DNA of 64,000 nt from Deltaproteobacteria bacterium HGW-Deltaproteobacteria-19 (GTDB lineage Bacteria > Desulfobacterota > Syntrophia > Syntrophales > PHBD01), in NCBI GenBank assembly GCA_002841865.1, contig PHBD01000021.1, positions 1-64,000 of the forward strand, written 5' to 3'. Position 1 is the first letter of the stretch. The number at the start of each line of letters is the position of its first letter. The notes beneath the pieces are model-generated. The model saw only the letters and a list, made by a program, of their open reading frames with translations. It ran no database searches and was not told the origin of the DNA. The translations under genes were made by a program, and so were the position numbers. This document shows positions 53,302 to 61,283 of this stretch, in pieces.

Positions 53302-54930
53302 TCAGATGTTCATATGCCGGGGTTCGTGACGGAGGATCCGGCCCGGCAGTTCCCCCGTGTGCTCCCCCCCGTCGATCACCACCCGGCCGTTCACGATGAC
53401 CTGCTCGATCCCCACCGGGTACTGGTGAGGATCCCCCCAGGTGGACCGATCCATGATGCGGACTGGATCGAAGACCACGAGGTCCGCAAACCATCCCTTC
53501 TGGATCCGTCCCCGTCCGGTCAGGCCGAACTTCTCCGCCGTGAGGGACGTCATCTTTTCGATGGCCCTTCCCAGCGACATGATCTTTTCGTCCCGGACGT
53601 AGCGGCCCAGCATGCGCGGGAAGGTCCCGTAGGAGCGCGGGTGCGGCTTGTCCCGGGAGAGAAGGCCATAGGGTGCCAGGGCCCAGCCGTCGGATCCGAT
53701 CACGACCAGGGGGTGCAGGATGATGCGCTTGAACGTCTCTTCGTTCAGGGAGAAATTGATCATCCCCACCTGATCATTCTCCTGGACCACCAGGTCGAGG
53801 ATGAAGTCGAAAGGTTCCCGGCCCGATTCCCGGGCGGCCTGGAGGACTGTCTTGCCTACCAGGCAGCTGCTTTTCTCCGTCAGAACGGAGGCGATCTGGA
53901 TATTGTCCCAGCTTCCGAGCTTCTCCTCCTGCTTGAGGAGATGCCCTCTCAGCTCCCCCTCCCGATCGGTGCCCCGGATCCGGAGCAGGTTCTCCCGGAT
54001 GGATCCGTCCTTGATCCAGCGCGGGAAAAAAACACTCAGGAAGGTCGAGGTGGCGGTGTAGGGATAGCGATCCGCAAGGACGTCCAGTCCATGCGCCCTG
54101 ACTTCCGAGATCCGTGACAGGACCTGGTGAACCTTGGGCCAGTTTCGGGGATAGGCCAGCTTCAGGTGGGAAAGCTGGAGACTGACCCCGGCGGCCCGGG
54201 CCACCGCGATGGATTCCTCCACCGATTCCGCCAGGAAGTCCCCCTCGTCCCGCATGTGGGTCGTATAGACACCACCCCAATGGGCCACGACGGAGCACAT
54301 GGCAACCAGCTCTTCCGGAGGGGCGAACATGCCGGGGGCATAGATCAGGCCTGTTGAGAGACCCATTACGCCGCTCCGCATGGCCGCATCGAGGATCTCT
54401 TTCATGCGTTCGATCTCCCCGGGACGGGCCGCCCGGTCATCTTGGCCGACCACGGCCTGGCGCAGGCTGCCGTGCCCCAGGAAGGTGGCGTAGTTGACGG
54501 CCATTCCCCGGTCGGCAAGGGCGTCGAAAAATCCGTTCACGTCCTCCCAGGTGAGTTCGATCCCGTAACGTTCCCGGAGCAGGCGCTCCTTCTCTTCACG
54601 GAAGGCGCCCGCCAGTGGAAACAGGGTGAAACCGCAGTTCCCGGCGATTTCCGTGGTCACGCCCTGGTGGATCTTGCTCTCCGCCCGGGGGTTCACGAGA
54701 AGTTCCATGTCCGTGTGGCTGTGGGGATCGATAAACCCGGGGGCCACGGCCATTCCGCGGGCATCGAGCACCCGCCGGGTGCGGTTTCTGTCAATGCCCG
54801 GCGCGATCAGAACGATGCGGTCCTCCCGGACGGCCACATCCACATCCAGGCCCGGCGTCCCGAGTCCGTTGAAGACATGGCCTCCCTGGATGATGAGATC
54901 GAATTCGCAATCCGTTTTTCGTGGATTCAT
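53302..54930 (-). CDS. N-acyl-D-amino-acid deacylase-like amidohydrolase
   Basis: The 542-residue protein is a cyclic amidohydrolase of the D-aminoacylase group: FDLIIQGGHVFNGLGTPG at the start, metal motif PGFIDPHSHTD, YTTHMRDEGDFLAESVEE, and the end NGRVVIDGGEHTGELPGRILRH (in part). It hydrolyses N-acyl-D-amino acids or similar amides/lactones. ATG 54930 has only an AGGG site. The residues added by a longer upstream frame are not protein-like. It is convergent with rfaE2 and divergent from the next small gene. Confidence 0.9.
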   Translation of the reverse strand: MNPRKTDCEFDLIIQGGHVFNGLGTPGLDVDVAVREDRIVLIAPGIDRNRTRRVLDARGMAVAPGFIDPHSHTDMELLVNPRAESKIHQGVTTEIAGNCGFTLFPLAGAFREEKERLLRERYGIELTWEDVNGFFDALADRGMAVNYATFLGHGSLRQAVVGQDDRAARPGEIERMKEILDAAMRSGVMGLSTGLIYAPGMFAPPEELVAMCSVVAHWGGVYTTHMRDEGDFLAESVEESIAVARAAGVSLQLSHLKLAYPRNWPKVHQVLSRISEVRAHGLDVLADRYPYTATSTFLSVFFPRWIKDGSIRENLLRIRGTDREGELRGHLLKQEEKLGSWDNIQIASVLTEKSSCLVGKTVLQAARESGREPFDFILDLVVQENDQVGMINFSLNEETFKRIILHPLVVIGSDGWALAPYGLLSRDKPHPRSYGTFPRMLGRYVRDEKIMSLGRAIEKMTSLTAEKFGLTGRGRIQKGWFADLVVFDPVRIMDRSTWGDPHQYPVGIEQVIVNGRVVIDGGEHTGELPGRILRHEPRHMNI

Positions 54931-55070
54931 GACTGAAGCCCTGGTGTGAGAAAGCCGCCGGTCACTATCCCGGCCTGTGGAAGCCCAATAGAGCAGAAAT
55001 CCGAAAAAAATGAAAGTTGGAAAAGGCACCGGCAGGAGCCCGGAATCCCCGGTACAGCGCAAACTTCCCG

Positions 55071-55098
55071 TTGCAAGATGAAGCACACGTGGTATATA
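55071..55098 (+). promoter_or_regulatory. Candidate sigma-70 promoter of the 55.1-57.3 kb operon
   Basis: TTGCAA (55071-55076), a 16-base spacer and TATATA (55093-55098). Transcription would start near 55105, ten bases before ATG 55115, giving a very short leader. Confidence 0.5.
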
Positions 55099-55114
55099 CG
55101 GTGCGGCTTGGACC

Positions 55115-55336
55115 ATGGCTGACCCGGTACAGCAGGAAGCCTTTGTCAAGGCGATCCAGGCAAAATTCGAGAAGAAGATGAGAGAACACGAAATCGAGCA
55201 GTTGGAGTACTGGAAAGGCCATCTGGATCGCCTCGGCGCCATGAAACCCGAGGGGGTCGGCGCCCTCCAGGTTCAGCTTCGCAAGGTCGCGGACATGATG
55301 GCAAACCGGATCCGAACCATCAAAAGGGAACCCTGA
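55115..55336 (+). CDS. Small helical hypothetical protein
   Basis: The 73-residue protein is rich in Lys, Glu and Gln and reads as two or three helices (FVKAIQAKFEKKMREHEIEQ, then VQLRKVADMMANRIRTIKRE). I do not recognise a family. Its stop codon overlaps the ATG of the HD gene (TGATG), which supports that it is a real gene. The ribosome site is poor, in line with the short leader predicted from the promoter. Confidence 0.6.
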   Translation: MADPVQQEAFVKAIQAKFEKKMREHEIEQLEYWKGHLDRLGAMKPEGVGALQVQLRKVADMMANRIRTIKREP

Positions 55337-55911
55337 TGAAAGACCTCGCCAATTTTCTTTTCGAAGTTGGCATGCTCCAGCGGACGCCCCGAACGGGCTT
55401 CCAGTTCCTGGGCTCCGGCAGTGAGTCCGTGGCGGAACACGTCCTGCGGACGTTGTTCATCGGTTACACACTGTGCCGCCTGGACGAACGGGCGGACCTC
55501 CGGAAAGTTCTGCAAATCTGCCTTTTCCATGACCTCCCCGAGGCCAGGACGGGCGACATGAACTATGTGAATAAAAAATACGTCACTGTGGACGAGGAAA
55601 AGGCGGTTGAGGACCTGGCGTCCACCCTCTTCTTCGGCGAGGACATCCGTGAAGCCGTGCAGGAATTCAATGACAAGAAAACCCGCGAGTCGCTGATCGC
55701 CCACGATGCGGATCAATTGTCGCTCATCCTGATCCTGAAGGAACGCGGCGACCTGGGAAACAAGTACAGCACGGAATGGATTTCCTATGCCCGCCAGCGC
55801 CTCTGCACGGACAACGGCCGGAGACTCGCCGCTGCGATTCTTGAGACGGAGTGGTCCGACTGGTGGTTCAAGGAAAAAGGCGACTGGTGGGTCAACGGCA
55901 ACCGGGGCTGA
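55336..55911 (+). CDS. HD-domain phosphohydrolase, YfbR-like
   Basis: The 191-residue protein has HD-superfamily metal ligands: His35 in SVAEHVLRT, His65-Asp66 in CLFHDLPEARTGD and Asp124 in AHDADQL. The size and pattern fit the YfbR/HDDC2 group, which dephosphorylates deoxyribonucleoside 5'-monophosphates. The start at 55336 overlaps the previous stop. The C-terminus has a Trp-rich end (SDWWFKEKGDWWVNG). Next gene after 22 bases. Confidence 0.9.
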   Translation: MKDLANFLFEVGMLQRTPRTGFQFLGSGSESVAEHVLRTLFIGYTLCRLDERADLRKVLQICLFHDLPEARTGDMNYVNKKYVTVDEEKAVEDLASTLFFGEDIREAVQEFNDKKTRESLIAHDADQLSLILILKERGDLGNKYSTEWISYARQRLCTDNGRRLAAAILETEWSDWWFKEKGDWWVNGNRG

Positions 55912-55933
55912 CGCCGTGAAAGGAGGGGAAGCA

Positions 55934-56701
55934 ATGAACCACAAGCGATTCCTGTTCATTATCACCGCTGGTCTATGCGCGATCCTGCTGTGGGGATGCG
56001 CAACCCCCAAGTGGAAAACGGACGAAGCGGACCGGCACCTGCGGATGGCCCTGGCGTACATGACCTCCGGCCAGTTCAACCCGGCCCTCAAGGAACTTTT
56101 TGAAGCGGAGAAACTGAATCCGGACAATCCGAGAACTCATTACGCCATCGGTCTCATCTATATGGAAAAGAACATGCCGTCCGAGGCCATGAAATCCTTA
56201 TCCCGGGCCCTGGAGTTGAAACCCGACTACTCGGAGGCCCACGTTTCACTCGGCACGATCCATTACTCCATGGGTCGCCTGGATGAAGCCATTGCATCCT
56301 TCAACCGCGCATTGTCCAACGTGCTTTACGAAACCCCGGGCCTTGCCTTCTACAACCTGGGACGCACCTATGCCAAGAAGCAGGACAACCAGATGGCACT
56401 TCGCATGTATGCGGAGGCAATCCAACGCGACCGCGGAGGATACATCGTTCCCCTGGTCGAATTCCATATCGGCATGGTCCGGATGGGAGAGGGCAGATGC
56501 GACAAGGCCGTCGGCCACTTCCAGAAGGCCGTGGAATTGTCGCCGGCCTACGCGGAGGCACACTTGCGGCTCGGTGAATGCCAGCTTCGCCAGGGCAAGA
56601 GGACGGAGGCGGCCAAGTCCTTCGAGACGGTCATCAAACAGGCGCCGAACACGGATTTTGCCGCTCGGGCCCGGGAAACCCTGAAAATCCTTTCACACTG
56701 A
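55934..56701 (+). CDS. TPR-repeat lipoprotein, PilF/PilW-like
   Basis: The 255-residue precursor has a lipoprotein signal (FLFIITAGLCAILLWGC; lipid-modified Cys after LLWG, near residue 22). Five or six TPR units follow (ALAYMTSGQFNPALKELFEAEKLNPD (in part), GLIYMEKNMPSEAMKSLSRALELKPD, YSMGRLDEAIASFNRAL). PilF/PilW supports outer-membrane secretin assembly in type IV pili, but a general scaffold role is equally possible. AAAGGAGGGGAAGCA precedes ATG 55934. Confidence 0.88.
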   Translation: MNHKRFLFIITAGLCAILLWGCATPKWKTDEADRHLRMALAYMTSGQFNPALKELFEAEKLNPDNPRTHYAIGLIYMEKNMPSEAMKSLSRALELKPDYSEAHVSLGTIHYSMGRLDEAIASFNRALSNVLYETPGLAFYNLGRTYAKKQDNQMALRMYAEAIQRDRGGYIVPLVEFHIGMVRMGEGRCDKAVGHFQKAVELSPAYAEAHLRLGECQLRQGKRTEAAKSFETVIKQAPNTDFAARARETLKILSH

Positions 56702-56709
56702 GAACCCTC

Positions 56710-57324
56710 ATGGCATCGAAGAAACAGAAACGATCAATTGAAGTTCGAACGCGAAAACAGAAAAAGGGCTGGAGGACTCTTGCCCTGTCCGCTACCGCCC
56801 TGATCGTCGTGGGCCTCCTCATCTTTTTTTTCGTAACCCTTTTCGACGCCCTCTTCCCGACCTCCGGCAAGGGAACCGCTCAAAGAAAGGAAAAACGGGA
56901 GGTGATTCTGTACTTCTCGGATGCCAACGAGCGTTTTCTTATCCCGGAAAAGCGTTTCATTCCGAAAGAGGCGACGGACGAAGAGCAGGCCCGGGAGATC
57001 GTGAAAGCCCTCCTGGCCGGTTCAAAGGCGGGCAATACAGCCACACTTCCGTCGAAGGCGGATGTCCAGGGCGTCAAGATCCGGGAGGACGGAACGGCGG
57101 AGGTCAGCTTCAACAAGGCCTTTGTGAACGCCCACCCCGGTAGCGGGACGAGTGAAATGGCAACCGTCTTTTCGCTGACGAATTCGCTCTGCACAAACAT
57201 CCCCGTCATCAAGAGAGTCCGGATCCTGCTGGACGGCAAGGAACTGGCTTCCATCCGGGGGCACATTGACACGCGGAAACCCTTCACTCCGCGAGAACTT
57301 TCAGCATCAGGCGCCAAGTCCTGA
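56710..57324 (+). CDS. GerMN-domain membrane protein
   Basis: The 204-residue protein has a basic N-terminus, one transmembrane helix (about 23-47, LALSATALIVVGLLIFFFVTLF) and a GerMN domain (about 65-190: LYFSDANERFLIPEKRFIP, LLAGSKAGNTATLPS, KIREDGTAEVSFNKAFV). GerMN occurs in the spore protein GerM and in many non-sporulating bacteria on the outer side of the membrane; function unknown. It starts 9 bases after the TPR gene, with a weak site. Confidence 0.88.
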   Translation: MASKKQKRSIEVRTRKQKKGWRTLALSATALIVVGLLIFFFVTLFDALFPTSGKGTAQRKEKREVILYFSDANERFLIPEKRFIPKEATDEEQAREIVKALLAGSKAGNTATLPSKADVQGVKIREDGTAEVSFNKAFVNAHPGSGTSEMATVFSLTNSLCTNIPVIKRVRILLDGKELASIRGHIDTRKPFTPRELSASGAKS

Positions 57325-57381
57325 AACACACGAAGAGCGGTCGATCCCGGAGTGACCCGGCATCGACCCGGCGGAACGGAT

Positions 57382-59421
57382 ATGTCGGTCAAGACGAACC
57401 TCTCCAGAATCCGGAACATCGGCATCATCGCCCACATCGATGCGGGGAAGACCACCGTAACGGAGCGGATCCTTTATTATACGGGCCGTTCCTACAAAAT
57501 GGGCGAAGTTCATGACGGGGAAGCGGTGATGGACTGGATGCCCCAGGAGCAGGAGCGGGGAATTACCATCACCGCGGCGGTCACGACCTGCAACTGGGAA
57601 AACCACGAGATCCACATCATCGATACGCCGGGCCATGTGGATTTCACCATCGAGGTGGAGCGGTCCCTGCGGGTTCTCGACGGAGCCGTCGTTGTATTCG
57701 ACGCCGTCGGCGGTGTGGAGCCCCAGTCGGAAACGGTCTGGCACCAGGCCGACAAGTACGGCGTTCCGAAGATCGCCTTCGTCAACAAGATGGACCGCAT
57801 CGGCGCCGACTATTCCCGCACCCTGGATATGATGCGGGAGCGCTTCTCCTCGCTCCCCCTGCCGATCCAGATCCCCGCGGGACAGGAAGACGGGTTCCAG
57901 GGCATCGTGGACCTGATCCGCCGCAAGTTCATCACCTGGGACAACAGCACCCAGGGACAGAACTTCACGGTCCAGGATGTTCCGGATGAGTTCGCCGGGG
58001 CGCTGCAAGACCACCGGGACCGGATGATCGAGGTCCTCGCGGATCTGGACGACGGCATCGCCGAGAAGTATCTGGCCGGCGAGGAAATCGGAGAGGATGA
58101 AATCCGGAAGGCCATCCGCCAGGCGACGCTATCGCTCCGGGCCGTACCGGTGATGTGCGGGACCGCCCTGCGTAACAAAGGCATCCAGCCGCTCCTCGAC
58201 GCGGTGGTCCAATACCTCCCCTCCCCCGTGGACGTCCCCCCCGTGCGGGGTCATCATCCCGTCACCCATGAGGAAGAGGTCCGCCACAGCAGCGCTGCGG
58301 AGCCGCTGTGCGCCCTGGCCTTCAAAGTCCAGCTCGACGAGGGGCGAAAACTCACCTACCTGCGCATCTACTCCGGGCAGGTCAAGGCCGGCGGCGAGAT
58401 TTACAATGCCGGCAAAGGCCGGAAGGAAAAGATCGCCCGACTGCTGAAGATGCACGCCAACAAGCGGGAACGCCTCGAGACGGCCATCGCGGGAGACATC
58501 ATCGCCGTCGTCGGCCTCAAGGAAACCGCGACCGGAGACACGATCTGCGACGAGGGGCACCCGATCCTCCTGGAACCGATGGACATCTACGAACCGGTCA
58601 TCAGTCAGGCCATCGAGGCGAAAACCCCGTCTGATCAGGAGCGGCTTGTTGTGGCTCTTGCAAAATTCGTCGACGAAGACCCCACCTTGCGCGTAAAATA
58701 CGACGACGAGACGGCCCAGACGGTGATCTCGGGCATGGGGGAGCTGCACCTGGAAATCATCATCGACCGCCTGATCCGGGAGTTCAACGCCCACGTCAAC
58801 GTCGGCAAGCCGCGAGTCGTCTACCGGGAAACGATCCAGAAGAGTGTTGAACTGGACGGCGTCTTCGAAAGGGAACTGGGGGACCGGCGCCATTACGGAT
58901 CCGTACGTCTCCGCCTGGAGCCCCTGGAGCGGGGCATGGGGAACGACATCGTCAACCGGATCGACCCTGCCCAGGTGCCGGAAGAATTTCACCAGGCGAT
59001 TGTCGAGGGAATCCGGGAGGCGATCTTCAGCGGAACCGTGGCCGGTTACCCGGTCATCGACGTCCGGATAACCCTCCTTGGTGGGCTGCACCGGGACAGC
59101 GAGTCCTCTCAACTCGGCTACAAGATCGCCGCCTCCACAGCGTTCCGCGGGGGCTTTGCCCAGGCGGACCCGGCGCTCCTGGAGCCGATCATGCTGGTCG
59201 ACATTCTCTCCCCGTCGGAGTTCATGGGCGAGGTGATCGGCGATATCAACGCCCGGAAGGGAGAGGTTCAGGCCATCACCCCCCGGGGCCCCATCAGTGA
59301 AATCCGGGCAAAGGTGCCCTTGAGGGCCATGTTCGGATATTCGACCGATCTCCGCTCCGCCACGCAGGGTCGGGCGACATTCTCCATGCATTTTCTCGAA
59401 TTCGGCAAGAGCGGATCGTAA
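57382..59421 (+). CDS. Elongation factor G (paralogue type)
   Basis: The 679-residue GTPase has G1 [10 protein letters not shown]2 RGITI, G3 DTPGHVD, G4 NKMD and G5 CGTALRNKG, plus domains II-V (end [20 protein letters not shown]). It catalyses ribosome translocation or recycling. No ribosomal protein genes (rpsL, rpsG, tuf) lie nearby, so it may be a second copy of the EF-G2 kind. The weak GCGGAACGGAT site precedes ATG 57382. The potassium channel gene starts 36 bases later. Confidence 0.95.
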   Translation: MSVKTNLSRIRNIGIIAHIDAGKTTVTERILYYTGRSYKMGEVHDGEAVMDWMPQEQERGITITAAVTTCNWENHEIHIIDTPGHVDFTIEVERSLRVLDGAVVVFDAVGGVEPQSETVWHQADKYGVPKIAFVNKMDRIGADYSRTLDMMRERFSSLPLPIQIPAGQEDGFQGIVDLIRRKFITWDNSTQGQNFTVQDVPDEFAGALQDHRDRMIEVLADLDDGIAEKYLAGEEIGEDEIRKAIRQATLSLRAVPVMCGTALRNKGIQPLLDAVVQYLPSPVDVPPVRGHHPVTHEEEVRHSSAAEPLCALAFKVQLDEGRKLTYLRIYSGQVKAGGEIYNAGKGRKEKIARLLKMHANKRERLETAIAGDIIAVVGLKETATGDTICDEGHPILLEPMDIYEPVISQAIEAKTPSDQERLVVALAKFVDEDPTLRVKYDDETAQTVISGMGELHLEIIIDRLIREFNAHVNVGKPRVVYRETIQKSVELDGVFERELGDRRHYGSVRLRLEPLERGMGNDIVNRIDPAQVPEEFHQAIVEGIREAIFSGTVAGYPVIDVRITLLGGLHRDSESSQLGYKIAASTAFRGGFAQADPALLEPIMLVDILSPSEFMGEVIGDINARKGEVQAITPRGPISEIRAKVPLRAMFGYSTDLRSATQGRATFSMHFLEFGKSGS

Positions 59422-59457
59422 CCGGGGATCAGGCCGCTCCGGAGGACCCCTGCCATC

Positions 59458-60624
59458 ATGAAAACGCTGGGCAAGAAAATCAGCCGCCTGTACAGCCTCC
59501 CCGCGGTTCAGGTCTCCCTGCTCACCCTCAGTGTCGTTGTTTTGAGCGCCCTGGCGGTCCACTACTTCGAGCACCTCCGCCAGGAGGCAAACATCACGAC
59601 GGTCTGGGATGCAATCTGGTGGGCCATCGTCACGATGGGTACCGTCGGATACGGCGATAAATACCCCGTGTCCCTCGGGGGCCGCCTGGTTGGAATCCTG
59701 GTCATCCTGTCGGGGGTGGGGCTCATGTCCCTGTTCACGGCCACGATCGCATCTCTCTTCGTGGAGCAGAAGATCAAGGAGGGAAAGGGGTTGGATACGA
59801 TCAAGGAGAAGGACCATATTGTCCTGTGCGGATGGAATCAGCACACGGAGGAACTGCTGAACGGCCTGATCCGCCAGGGCTTTTCCGGGGAAAAACCGAT
59901 CGTCCTCATCAATGAACTCTCTCCCGATGAACTCGATCCCCTGCGCCTGAAGTACCACGACCTGAAGTTCACCCGGGGCAACTTCGTCCAGGAAGAGGTT
60001 CTCATGCGGGCCAATATCTCCCGTGCTGCCGTTGCGATCCTCATGGCGGACCTGTCGGGGGGGCACCCCCGGGATCGGGTGGACGAGCGGACGACGCTGA
60101 CGGCCCTCACGATCCGCTCCATCAGCCCCCAGATCCGGATCATTGCCGAGCTTCTCAACAGTGAGAACAAACCCAGCCTGAAGCGGGCTCACGTCGACGA
60201 AATCATTGTCCGGGGCGAACACATCGGGGCGCTCATGGCCAGTGCCGTCGACTCCCCGGGACTCCCTAAAATCTTTTCGAACCTGATGGCCCTGGGAGAC
60301 ACGAACAAGCTCTGGCGGGTGGAGATTCCCCAGGCCTTTATCGGGAAAACGTACCGCGAGCTGTCGGATCATTTCCGGCATCATCATCACGCCATTCTCC
60401 TGGGCATCACTCGAGACAAGGCAGCTGTGCGGCTGGAAGACCTGCTTTCAGACAACACCTCCGTCATCGACACCTTCATCCGGGAGAAGATCCGCGAGTC
60501 GAAGAAGGACTTTCTCTACGAGCAGGATGAGGCAAAGTTATCCATCAACCCCGACGGCGGCTATGTGATCGCATCGAACGACCATGCCGTGGTCCTGTCC
60601 CGGAACAAGCCCCGGCGCAGTTGA
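59458..60624 (+). CDS. RCK potassium channel, MthK-like
   Basis: The 388-residue protein has two helices (about 18-36 and 70-92) around the pore with the selectivity filter TVGYGD (62-67), then a TrkA-N/RCK domain (HIVLCGWNQHTEEL near 119, GNFVQEEVLMRANI). The dinucleotide motif GxGxxG is replaced by CGWNQHTE, so the ligand may be Ca2+ or another, not NAD. The C-terminus has a TrkA-C-like part. It gates K+ in the inner membrane. The CNB gene follows after 35 bases. Confidence 0.92.
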   Translation: MKTLGKKISRLYSLPAVQVSLLTLSVVVLSALAVHYFEHLRQEANITTVWDAIWWAIVTMGTVGYGDKYPVSLGGRLVGILVILSGVGLMSLFTATIASLFVEQKIKEGKGLDTIKEKDHIVLCGWNQHTEELLNGLIRQGFSGEKPIVLINELSPDELDPLRLKYHDLKFTRGNFVQEEVLMRANISRAAVAILMADLSGGHPRDRVDERTTLTALTIRSISPQIRIIAELLNSENKPSLKRAHVDEIIVRGEHIGALMASAVDSPGLPKIFSNLMALGDTNKLWRVEIPQAFIGKTYRELSDHFRHHHHAILLGITRDKAAVRLEDLLSDNTSVIDTFIREKIRESKKDFLYEQDEAKLSINPDGGYVIASNDHAVVLSRNKPRRS

Positions 60625-60659
60625 ATCATTGACGGCGCGGAATCGAGGAAAGGCCGGCC

Positions 60660-61175
60660 ATGAACCAAGACAGCATCTCTTTCCTGCAGGAGCCGGAACT
60701 CTTCCGCGATCTGACGGCGGAACAGATCCGGGAACTCATTGACATCTCCCGGCGCGTGACGTTCCACGCCGGGGAGACCATCATGCGGGAAGGCGAAGAG
60801 GGAGATACGCTTTACATCATCCTCGACGGAACGGTAGAGGTGGTCAAGAGCCTCATTCTACCGGGCATGGAAGAGGATGACGCGATGGACAAGAGCAAGG
60901 TCTTCACACATCTGGGCGCCCAGGATCATGCCGTGTTCGGCGAAATCGCCCTTCTGGAGAAGCAGAAACGGACCGCCACCATCACCGCCCTGACGGACTG
61001 CGTGCTGTACGAAATCCGAAAGGACGATTTCCTGCGGCTCGCCGAGGAGGATACAGCCCTGGGTTACCGCGTAGCCCTGAACCTGGCCCGGATTGTGAGC
61101 ACCCGCCTGCGGAAGGCCGACGAAGACACCATCAAGCTGACAACGGCATTGAGCATCATTCTGAAACAGACCTGA
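60660..61175 (+). CDS. Soluble cNMP-binding domain protein
   Basis: The 171-residue protein has one CNB fold (about 15-145: TFHAGETIMREGEEGDTLYIILDGTVEVV (in part), HAVFGEIALLEKQKRTATITALTDC). The phosphate cassette FGEIALLEKQKRTATI contains the RTA pattern of ligand-binding members. No output domain is present. It lies between the potassium channel and a sigma-54 activator and may report cyclic nucleotides or act as a channel subunit. Confidence 0.88.
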   Translation: MNQDSISFLQEPELFRDLTAEQIRELIDISRRVTFHAGETIMREGEEGDTLYIILDGTVEVVKSLILPGMEEDDAMDKSKVFTHLGAQDHAVFGEIALLEKQKRTATITALTDCVLYEIRKDDFLRLAEEDTALGYRVALNLARIVSTRLRKADEDTIKLTTALSIILKQT

Positions 61176-61183
61176 CGTAAATC

Positions 61184-61212
61184 GCGGGGACGGATTTGAA
61201 ATCCATCCCCGC
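61184..61212. repeat. GGGGACGGATTT dyad
   Basis: GCGGGGA-C-GGATTT and AAATCC-A-TCCCCGC form a nearly perfect 14-bp stem around one base. It resembles the GGGGACAGATTT palindrome at 2314-2348. It follows the CNB gene and could terminate it, but no T-run follows. Confidence 0.5.
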
Positions 61213-61283
61213 AAATCTGTCTCCGTTTCCGGGGGACGGGCGTTGCAAGGTACGATGAAACGCGAGAGGGGAAAGCCCCTGCC

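Noticed and set aside
58129-60390. A 753-codon antisense frame across EF-G and the potassium channel
   Set aside because: Both plus-strand genes are unmistakable; the antisense product lacks any known pattern.
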